DNA from: a virus
DNA length: 64,000 nucleotides
Strand: one strand, 5' to 3'
Virus record (IMG/VR): IMGVR_UViG_3300043429_000173
Location: 1-64,000 of that record
Shown: piece after piece, positions 57,595 to 64,000 of the stretch
How the letters are laid out: the number at the start of each line of letters is the position of its first letter
Numbering within the stretch: position 1 is the first letter of the stretch
The notes under the pieces: model-generated
What the model was told of the DNA's origin: nothing
Seen by the model: the letters and a program-made list of their open reading frames with translations, nothing else
The model's database searches: none
Program-made: the position numbers and the translations under genes

Positions 57595-58197
57595 TTAATC
57601 GCCAACGCCGGTACCATTGTAATACGTATGGATACCAAAGTTAAATTTAACGATACAATCAGTGTATGCGTCACCAACAGTAGAGAATGGACCGTTTACA
57701 AAATCAACTAAACGCAATGCGATAGTGTTTGTTGTAGCACGAGTAGCCACGTCTAATGAAATTTTTGAATCACCAGTAGTTGTAGAACCTGCTGTTTGAT
57801 TCACACCAAAGTTAGAACCTAGCATTGTTTGAGTCACAGCATCATCTGCTTGGATTTGGAACAATGTGTCAGGATCATCACATACATATGCCATAGCATC
57901 TGAAGCAACAGTACCAGTAGGCCAGTATTGTGAGTTCAAGAAGTATTTCAATGTAGGGCTTGTGAAAGCACAACCTAAGAACACACCAACTGTACCAGCT
58001 GGGAATGGATCTGCATTTGTACCTACGTTTGTTACTTTTACAATGGTACCGTCTACACCGATTGCAACAACGTCACCAAAGAAGATGTTAGCTGCGTAAC
58101 CGCTAGCGATCTTGATTTGACGTGTTGAGCCAGCGAATTGCTGACCACCAATCAGGTTGATAGGACGTAAACCATATGGGGCTGCTGTTGTAGCCAT
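57595..58197 (-). CDS. Head-associated structural protein, 200 aa
   Basis: AGGAGAACTACT before the ATG. MATTAAPYGLRPINLIGGQQFAGSTRQIKI is a common start in phages beside the capsid gene. Contains FFGDVVAIGVDGTIVKVTN and a C-terminal VKFNFGIHTYYNG. Likely a decoration or minor capsid protein; function not established. Confidence 0.75.
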   Translation of the reverse strand: MATTAAPYGLRPINLIGGQQFAGSTRQIKIASGYAANIFFGDVVAIGVDGTIVKVTNVGTNADPFPAGTVGVFLGCAFTSPTLKYFLNSQYWPTGTVASDAMAYVCDDPDTLFQIQADDAVTQTMLGSNFGVNQTAGSTTTGDSKISLDVATRATTNTIALRLVDFVNGPFSTVGDAYTDCIVKFNFGIHTYYNGTGVGD

Positions 58198-58215
58198 AGT
58201 AGTTCTCCTAAAAAG

Positions 58216-58668
58216 TTATTTACCTTTACCAAACGATGTCGTTGTGCGTTTCTCTTTAAATAGAGGCATACGTGCATCGTTCTCCTTCATGAAGCTGTTG
58301 TCCACCGCTTCAGTCTGAGACTGAGTCTGTTTATTGTAATAAGCAGAACGTTGTTCAACAAATTCTTCTGGGGTTTTGCATAGTAGCAAACCGCCTACTT
58401 CAATTGAATCACTAAAGCGGCTATCTTGGTTTGCATATAAATGCACTTCAGGGTGATCCGACAATTTGACGGGTTCCCATCCTTCACGCATTTTTGAAGA
58501 AACGTTAGTGGCGTCAGCATTACCTGCCATGCTTGTACGAATCCAGCGATAAGCCCAACCCGGTTCTTTATTCACTTCAGGTAACAGCGCTGCTGGTGCC
58601 CAATGTGTTTGTCGTTGAAAGGTCTCGCGTGATTCTAATTCACGGTTTTGTCTTGTTGTATCGCTCAT
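58216..58668 (-). CDS. Conserved head-region protein, 150 aa
   Basis: Stop at 58216; the ATG overlaps the scaffold stop by one base. Begins MSDTTRQNRELESRETFQRQTHWAPAALLPEV, then GWAYRWIRTSMAGNADATNVSSKMREGWEPV, a pattern conserved in podovirus-like head operons. Glu/Gln-rich C-terminus. Possibly a minor head protein or scaffolding partner. Confidence 0.75.
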   Translation of the reverse strand: MSDTTRQNRELESRETFQRQTHWAPAALLPEVNKEPGWAYRWIRTSMAGNADATNVSSKMREGWEPVKLSDHPEVHLYANQDSRFSDSIEVGGLLLCKTPEEFVEQRSAYYNKQTQSQTEAVDNSFMKENDARMPLFKEKRTTTSFGKGK

Positions 58669-59663
58669 TATCTATTCTCCAATTTCAGTGTCTCACGTGC
58701 ATATTGTTCCGGGGTTAAACCAAACTTCTTAGCCAAAGCTAATTGTGATGTGGTCAATCGTACTTTTTTGGGCGCGGTACTACGCGTTACCGGTGCAACA
58801 ACGGTCGACGGTTTTGTGCGTTGGGCGGGTACTTCCTCGTCCAGCGAATCTTCCCATGAGTATTCTGGGAAACGTTTGCGCATCGTTTTATCGATGGTAT
58901 TGTAATATTCATCTGAGGTTGGGCTAATGCCGCTCTTAACTAGCTTGTCATGCAATCCCAAAGCTAAACTAGTCATTTCCTCATCTGATCCAAACCATTC
59001 ATTTTCTGCCTGCCATGCAGTAGCTTTTTGATCCGGTTTGGGTACTTGGGATCGTTGTGGTTCTATATTTACATCATTCGTATCCTCTTGTAAAGCTTTT
59101 TCGTATTGAGGACGATAATTTTGTACTTGAGCAAGTTTCATCTGAGCAGAGTTTAAACGCTGTTGTGCGTCAATAATCTTCTCAGTATCACCTGAATCAT
59201 ATGCTTCGCCGTATTCGCGTTTAGCTAGACTCATCTCATGTTCAGCAGCTTGTTTAGCCACTTCAATGTATGACTGCTCACCTGTGGTCAATGATGACTT
59301 CAAGCGTCTATTTTCTTCAATAATAGATTGGGCAAAGCGAACAGCCTCTTCACGCTCACGCGCAGCTGCTTCTTTCTCACGACGTTCATCGTGCCAAACC
59401 TTTTTGAGTTGTGCCATACGCTCTTTAACGCGTTCGGAATACTCGGTCATCTCGTCTTTTTCAAGCTCCTCTACCAATTCTTTCGGTAGTGGCTTGCGGT
59501 CACGATCTTGTGCAGGGGTATCGTCAACAATATCTACTTCGACGTTATCACCTTCAGTATCAATCTCAACCTTAACTTCGTCTTGAGTTTCAGCACCGAC
59601 TGTGTTTACTTCTTTTTCGTCAGGAAACTCGAACTCATCATCAAACTCTGGTTTTTTAGCCAT
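58668..59663 (-). CDS. Scaffold protein, 331 aa
   Basis: AGGAGTAGAAA before the ATG. Strongly acidic N-terminus (EFDDEFEFPDEKEVNTVG), a long charged coiled coil (100-220), and a basic C-terminal segment (APKKVRLTTSQLALAKKFG). This, and its position before the capsid gene, fits an internal scaffold that is removed during maturation. No protease motif. Confidence 0.8.
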   Translation of the reverse strand: MAKKPEFDDEFEFPDEKEVNTVGAETQDEVKVEIDTEGDNVEVDIVDDTPAQDRDRKPLPKELVEELEKDEMTEYSERVKERMAQLKKVWHDERREKEAAAREREEAVRFAQSIIEENRRLKSSLTTGEQSYIEVAKQAAEHEMSLAKREYGEAYDSGDTEKIIDAQQRLNSAQMKLAQVQNYRPQYEKALQEDTNDVNIEPQRSQVPKPDQKATAWQAENEWFGSDEEMTSLALGLHDKLVKSGISPTSDEYYNTIDKTMRKRFPEYSWEDSLDEEVPAQRTKPSTVVAPVTRSTAPKKVRLTTSQLALAKKFGLTPEQYARETLKLENR

Positions 59664-59672
59664 TTTCTACTC

Positions 59673-60080
59673 CTAAGCGCGTGTATAGCCGCGTGGGTCA
59701 TCAACTACACCCTCGACGGTATCATCGTTAATAATGCGGAACTCACGTCCGTGAATCTTGAAACGAGTGCCTGCATACGCACGGGTCAAGACAAAATCAC
59801 CTTCTTTACACCATGGGCCTGTAGGAAACTTGTTTTCTTCTTTGTAGCAAAGGTCGCCCATTTTCAGGACAAACAATACTACAGTGCCATTTTCCTCAAT
59901 ACGTTTAGTATCACTAGCTTTGACAATACCACTTTCATATTTGTCTTCAGCATCGGGTACTGCACATAAGATTCGATAGCCTTTTGGTTCAGGTAACTGA
60001 GTTGCACGTGGTTCTGGTTCTGGTGCGTCAGCAGCGATACCTGTTAAGTCAATTGCTTGACTTAGGTTTAGTTCACTCAT
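59673..60080 (-). CDS. GroES-like co-chaperonin, 135 aa
   Basis: Its start codon overlaps the 63-aa gene. A disordered Pro/Glu N-terminus of about 30 residues precedes a GroES-like beta-barrel (KGYRILCAVPDAEDKYESGIVK, VLFVLKMGDLCYKEENKFPTG, CKEGDFVLTRAYAGTRFKIHGREFRIINDDTVEGVV). A flexible mobile-loop-like segment is at about 52-62. It may help host GroEL fold the capsid protein, as T4 gp31 does. Confidence 0.8.
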   Translation of the reverse strand: MSELNLSQAIDLTGIAADAPEPEPRATQLPEPKGYRILCAVPDAEDKYESGIVKASDTKRIEENGTVVLFVLKMGDLCYKEENKFPTGPWCKEGDFVLTRAYAGTRFKIHGREFRIINDDTVEGVVDDPRGYTRA

Positions 60081-60264
60081 CCGAGTTCTCCATTCGTTTT
60101 GCGAGGTCTGAAATTAAAGACTGTGCGGTAAGTAGACCTCGAACCATACCGACAGAGTGTTTGTAGTCCTCAAAAGTCTTAGCTGAACCGTCGCCAAGAC
60201 TCTCAATAATTGCAGTGCGCTGATCTTCGATTTGTGCCATCAAATACTCTAGCGTGTCATTCAT
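60073..60264 (-). CDS. Small helical protein, 63 aa
   Basis: MNDTLEYLMAQIEDQRTAIIESLGDGSAKTFEDYKHSVG is found between portal and head genes in many phages of this kind. Helical, overlaps the co-chaperonin gene by 8 nt. Function unknown. Confidence 0.75.
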   Translation of the reverse strand: MNDTLEYLMAQIEDQRTAIIESLGDGSAKTFEDYKHSVGMVRGLLTAQSLISDLAKRMENSDE

Positions 60265-60266
60265 AA

Positions 60267-62780
60267 TTATTCCTCAGTAGGTTGTTGCTGTTTACGATTT
60301 GCTCTTTGCGCCTCTTTGTTGGCTTCAATTTGAGCTTCTTGCACTTCACGATTACGCTCATCGCTTACTGCTTTCATTCCAGCTTTAACCCCTTCAGCTA
60401 ACTGTTTAGCCTGTAAGTTCTCTTTATCCTGTGCTGCTTTAGCTCCGATTTGAGCGCCAGCAATACGTTCTTGAGACTCGATACGCATCTGTTCAATCTG
60501 TAAACGAACCTGATCAGCGGCAATATCAGCTTTAGTTTTCTCAGCTTTAAGTTGAATCTCTTGTGCTTTCAACTGTAGCTCAGCTTGTTGCATTTGGACG
60601 AGTGGGTCTTGTGCTTGTTGTTGAGCTTGCTGTTGTTGAACTTCACCTTGATTTTTAGCCAATAACTGTTGCGCAGCTTGTGCAAGCAATGGTGACATTG
60701 TTGCTTCTGTTTCTTCAGGCATTGGGCTATCTGGATCAGGTAATGTTGCACCTAATTGTTCTTCTAGCTGACGACGATATTCAAACGCTAAGTGCTCGTT
60801 AATATGTGCCATCGCTGCTGCTTGAATTGCTTGCGCTTGTGGATTTTGTCCAATCATTTGTTGGATCTTCGGATCTTGCATCGCTGACATATGAACAGTG
60901 ATATGCGCTTGGTGATCTTGATGTAAGAACGCCTTAGCTGGTTTACCATTGATAATGTTCATATTTTCAGAAACTGGATCTTTAGGTTTCTCTTCACCTG
61001 CACCTGGAATTAACTTACCAATATTCTTAACGCCTAATACTTCAAGCATCTGTTTGTTAAGCTCAACCAAGTCATAGATTTGTGGATTAGCTTGCGCCAT
61101 TTGCATAACCGCTTGATACTGCACCACTTTTTGTGACATTGTTGCTGCATTTGGATCTGACACAGGAATAACTTCAACCATGTCATAATCTGAACGTTTA
61201 GCCATACGATTACCTTCAACAGGATCGTAGCTATAGTCATCAGGTGTGTAGTCACGGATGATGCCAGAAAGCAACTTAAACTCTTGTTTCATTGCGTAGT
61301 GAATACGTGCTTGAACCGCACTCATCACTTTCAACGTGCGTTCTAAGATCGCTAAGGTTGTACCCACTGGGCTGTTAGCTGACATATCTGATACTTGCAT
61401 ATCAGCTGCGCTAGCAAACGCTTTACCCTCTTGGATAATCTGGTTCATCAATGATTGAAGAACTTGGCTTGGCTCTTTATATGGCAACGGTAAGATGTTG
61501 TCACGGATCGTACCTGATGGCACATCCACGTCACGGAACTCCGCTGGAGCGATCGGCGTATCGTCACCCTTAATACGTAGGCCACGAGATTTAAAGCCGC
61601 CCGGTAAGTTAGATAATGTACCTGCATCAACTAATTGACGTAGTAACATCGTGCCTGATTTAGCAGCTGCACCGATTAAGTGGATCAACCCGAAACAGTA
61701 GAAGCCAAAACCCGGTATGTAACCGTAATGCACGAAGTGTTGACGTTTTTGACGTGTCTTATCGTTAGGATTCCAGTTACGACGGATTGATAATACCTCG
61801 CCAGTACCGCGTTCTAGTGTTACCACGTATGGTAATGCAATACCTGTAGGCTCTCCGTCCTCATCTACGTCCTCAAAGCCCGGTAAATCAAGGTCTACAT
61901 GCATCTCGAGAAGCTTATATCGGTCGTCCATTGTGGCGTTAAAGCCCATTTTTTCGGCGATTTTCTTCTCAACTTCTTCGATTGTATGGCTTGGTTCGCC
62001 TAATTCAATGTCACGATAGAAGCCTGCTACTTGTAGTTTGCGTAGTTCATTCTCTGTTTTACGCATTACATGCGTTACGCGAGGTGCTGTTTGTAAGCTA
62101 GATGCGCCATATGGCACAACAATATCTTCAGCGGGGATGTAAATAGCAACTTGACGTTCTAATGCAGGATCGTAGTACACCTTTTTAAACGCGTTACCGC
62201 TTAATCCTAGGCCCCACAGCATGCGTTCATGTTCTGGACGGTACTCAGGCATCTCTTCTGTCAACTGATAGTTCATATCGTCTTTAACACGAACTGCAGC
62301 TTCTTCTTTAGCCTGTGTTTGTTTACCGATAATCTGAGTTTTAACTGGACCAGCAGCTGGGAAGGTCTCCATCATTGTTTCTGCTTGGAATTTAACCAAT
62401 GCTTCAGCTAACAACGGATGATATACAGCGCAAGCCCCAGGCCATGGCTCTGTTCTATCTTCAACCTTCATTCCTAAGAGCTCAATACCGTCAACGTAGG
62501 TATCTAACCATTCTTTACGTGAAGCAATATCCGAGTCGTAGTCGCCTAGTAAGTCACCTGAAAGCTGTGTTAACTCACCTTCATCCATGTGCTCTGCTAA
62601 GTTATCATTGAACTCATCATCCATTTCATCACTTGGATCAAGCTCAATTGTCATTCCACCAGCAGTAATCTCTACTGATTCTGGGTCTTCAATTTCAATC
62701 TCAATATCGGGGGCACCCATTTTCTGCGCAATTTCTTGTATACCTTGTGGGGCCGCGTACAATCCTTTATCAATAGCCAT
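60267..62780 (-). CDS. Portal protein, 837 aa
   Basis: AAGGAAAAGAT before the ATG. An acidic N-terminus of about 70 residues is followed by portal core segments (DIASRKEWLDTYVDGIELLGMKVED, PWPGACAVYHPLLAEALVKFQAETMMETFPAAGPVK). The C-terminal 180 residues are Gln/Ala-rich coiled coil (EVQQQQAQQQAQDPLVQMQQ), like the barrel extension of P22-type portals. It forms the DNA entry ring and connects to the terminase upstream. Confidence 0.88.
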   Translation of the reverse strand: MAIDKGLYAAPQGIQEIAQKMGAPDIEIEIEDPESVEITAGGMTIELDPSDEMDDEFNDNLAEHMDEGELTQLSGDLLGDYDSDIASRKEWLDTYVDGIELLGMKVEDRTEPWPGACAVYHPLLAEALVKFQAETMMETFPAAGPVKTQIIGKQTQAKEEAAVRVKDDMNYQLTEEMPEYRPEHERMLWGLGLSGNAFKKVYYDPALERQVAIYIPAEDIVVPYGASSLQTAPRVTHVMRKTENELRKLQVAGFYRDIELGEPSHTIEEVEKKIAEKMGFNATMDDRYKLLEMHVDLDLPGFEDVDEDGEPTGIALPYVVTLERGTGEVLSIRRNWNPNDKTRQKRQHFVHYGYIPGFGFYCFGLIHLIGAAAKSGTMLLRQLVDAGTLSNLPGGFKSRGLRIKGDDTPIAPAEFRDVDVPSGTIRDNILPLPYKEPSQVLQSLMNQIIQEGKAFASAADMQVSDMSANSPVGTTLAILERTLKVMSAVQARIHYAMKQEFKLLSGIIRDYTPDDYSYDPVEGNRMAKRSDYDMVEVIPVSDPNAATMSQKVVQYQAVMQMAQANPQIYDLVELNKQMLEVLGVKNIGKLIPGAGEEKPKDPVSENMNIINGKPAKAFLHQDHQAHITVHMSAMQDPKIQQMIGQNPQAQAIQAAAMAHINEHLAFEYRRQLEEQLGATLPDPDSPMPEETEATMSPLLAQAAQQLLAKNQGEVQQQQAQQQAQDPLVQMQQAELQLKAQEIQLKAEKTKADIAADQVRLQIEQMRIESQERIAGAQIGAKAAQDKENLQAKQLAEGVKAGMKAVSDERNREVQEAQIEANKEAQRANRKQQQPTEE

Positions 62781-62794
62781 ATCTTTTCCTTAAT

Positions 62795-64000
62795 TTATAA
62801 AGCGTATAACGCTTTGCCTCTATACCGTCTAAATTCTTGCGGCTCATCGTCATAATCTGAGTGGAGTCTAATGAATCCCCCGTTTCGGAAACGCAGTAAC
62901 GCTTGCGTGGTACTATCCACCAAGTCATCATGCTCGCCGTTTGGAAAATCTGAGCATTCTTCAATCACCTCTTCAGCCCACCTATGACCACGGGGTGCCC
63001 AGACAATCCCTGATGCAAATATATCACTAACCGCGTTCACACGGGAAATTTTGTCATTACCTTTAGACGGGGTATATTCACTAACTGGTATCCCCATTGA
63101 TCGTAACTCTTGGTAGAGTGCCGCTCCGTTAGACTTTTTCTCCACAATGAACGCATCAGGTTCCCATTCTTTCCATTCCTCGATCATCGTCCGTTTTAGT
63201 TCAGGAAACTCCATGCGTTGTTTCCACGCGTTCAACAAGATTATGTTTGCTCGACTGTGCCCTGTATCTGGGTCGTCCATGTAGAACACACCCCATAGCG
63301 TACATGCATTATAGTCAGACCTGTTTGTCGCTTCTTGCGCCGCGTCCAAGCTCATTATCGTAAACTCACAGCTCGGTGGGTGATCCTTATCCCAGTCTCT
63401 CCACCACTCTTTCTTGATCAGCGCCCCTTCTTCCGTTGTCGGGTTCTGCATGTACTGAGCGTTCCACAAGTGCGGCGCGATCGTGTTCTGTATCTTTTTT
63501 AACTCAGGCAGAGGCCAAAACTCAGGCCACAGTGACTCCTCGTGGTCAGTCCCGTCGTTAAATATCGCCGGAAACTCAATATACTCCCACTGATCCGCCT
63601 CTGGGTTCTTTATCGAATAGTCTAGTAACCTACCGATCAAGTCCTTCTTACTCCACCGAGTATGCACGACAATAATCCCACCGCCCGGTTGTAGACGCTG
63701 ACGTGGACCTGACATGTACCACTCCCACGCTTGGTCGAACACGTCCATGTTCCCGTTGATGATGTCCTGCTCGTTATGCGGGTCGTCAATAATAAATATA
63801 TCCGCACCCATACCTGCCGCCCCGGACCCAACACCTAGCGCGTTATACACGCCACCCTTGTTAGTGCCCCAACGCCCTGCTGATTTAGAGTCAGTCTGCA
63901 ACTCAACATCACGGAATATGGTTTTGTAAGAGTCGCTGTCCACCAAGTTACGCACCTTACGACCGAAGTTAACTGCTAACTCCGTTTTATGTGAGGCTTG
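62795..64000 (-). CDS. terL: Terminase large subunit, C-terminal 401 aa, cut by the window end
   Basis: The frame is open to position 64000, so the N-terminal ATPase Walker A lies outside. Visible are the Walker B-like GADIFIIDDPHNEQD, the helicase coupling region, and a nuclease with MSLDAAQEA, VEKKSNG and HDDLVDST (Asp clusters). The motor packages DNA into heads. Upstream in-frame residues (ASHKTELAVNFGRKVRNLVDS) are terminase-like, so GTG 63955 is not the true start. Confidence 0.92.
   Translation of the reverse strand, partial: QASHKTELAVNFGRKVRNLVDSDSYKTIFRDVELQTDSKSAGRWGTNKGGVYNALGVGSGAAGMGADIFIIDDPHNEQDIINGNMDVFDQAWEWYMSGPRQRLQPGGGIIVVHTRWSKKDLIGRLLDYSIKNPEADQWEYIEFPAIFNDGTDHEESLWPEFWPLPELKKIQNTIAPHLWNAQYMQNPTTEEGALIKKEWWRDWDKDHPPSCEFTIMSLDAAQEATNRSDYNACTLWGVFYMDDPDTGHSRANIILLNAWKQRMEFPELKRTMIEEWKEWEPDAFIVEKKSNGAALYQELRSMGIPVSEYTPSKGNDKISRVNAVSDIFASGIVWAPRGHRWAEEVIEECSDFPNGEHDDLVDSTTQALLRFRNGGFIRLHSDYDDEPQEFRRYRGKALYAL

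Overview
The window is almost certainly part of the genome of a lytic tailed bacteriophage (Caudoviricetes) with podovirus-like virion genes. It has a terminase large subunit, portal, GroES-like protein, scaffold, capsid, short-tail adaptors, large internal virion (ejection) proteins, tail collar and adhesin genes, and a lysis cassette. It also carries a phage-type replication set. No integrase, tRNA, rRNA or CRISPR array was seen. Promoters match bacterial sigma70 consensus. The leader at about 1.9 kb resembles a proteobacterial rRNA antitermination leader, which weakly suggests a proteobacterial host. No host can be named from the sequence alone.

Layout: (1) 1-2180 is a control region. It has a G-rich tract at the window edge, a consensus promoter and one 203-aa gene, a 58-aa gene with a UUCG-loop terminator, a 117-bp element bounded by 13-bp inverted repeats, a cluster of ten AATGTTC[C/T] iterons around an AT-rich core (candidate replication origin), and a second consensus promoter followed by a boxA/boxC-like leader. 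(2) 2181-23954, plus strand, is a tightly packed early/middle operon of about 50 genes, many under 80 codons and often with ATGA overlaps. It holds a MoxR-type AAA+ ATPase, a DUF3150-like protein and a metallopeptidase-vWA protein, then many tiny membrane proteins, then replication and recombination genes: VRR-NUC nuclease, family A DNA polymerase, Cas4-like nuclease, HNH nuclease, SNF2-like helicase, a candidate ssDNA-binding protein, and a primase-helicase. (3) 24032-24061 is a terminator where the two transcription blocks converge. (4) 24060-64000, minus strand, is the late region read from right to left. It runs terminase (cut by the window end), portal, GroES-like protein, scaffold, capsid, a terminator-promoter junction, small basic proteins, tail adaptors, fibre/adhesin genes with a 2-oxoglutarate oxygenase, lysis genes, and ejection proteins ending in a 2005-aa protein with an HEIGEH motif.

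The most unusual things are regulatory. A family of 18-bp palindromes (TGGGCTTAATTAAGCCCA and variants) occurs eight times, all in the first 7 kb. Three copies sit just upstream of a shared Shine-Dalgarno module, and two lie in frame inside genes. A perfect promoter is followed by a leader with boxA and a boxC-like sequence at nearly the spacing of the E. coli rrn leader. On the late strand a consensus promoter and a structured leader sit just after the capsid terminator.

Start codons were chosen by Shine-Dalgarno spacing and overlap with the neighbouring gene. Family assignments come from motif recognition and memory of families; no database search was run.
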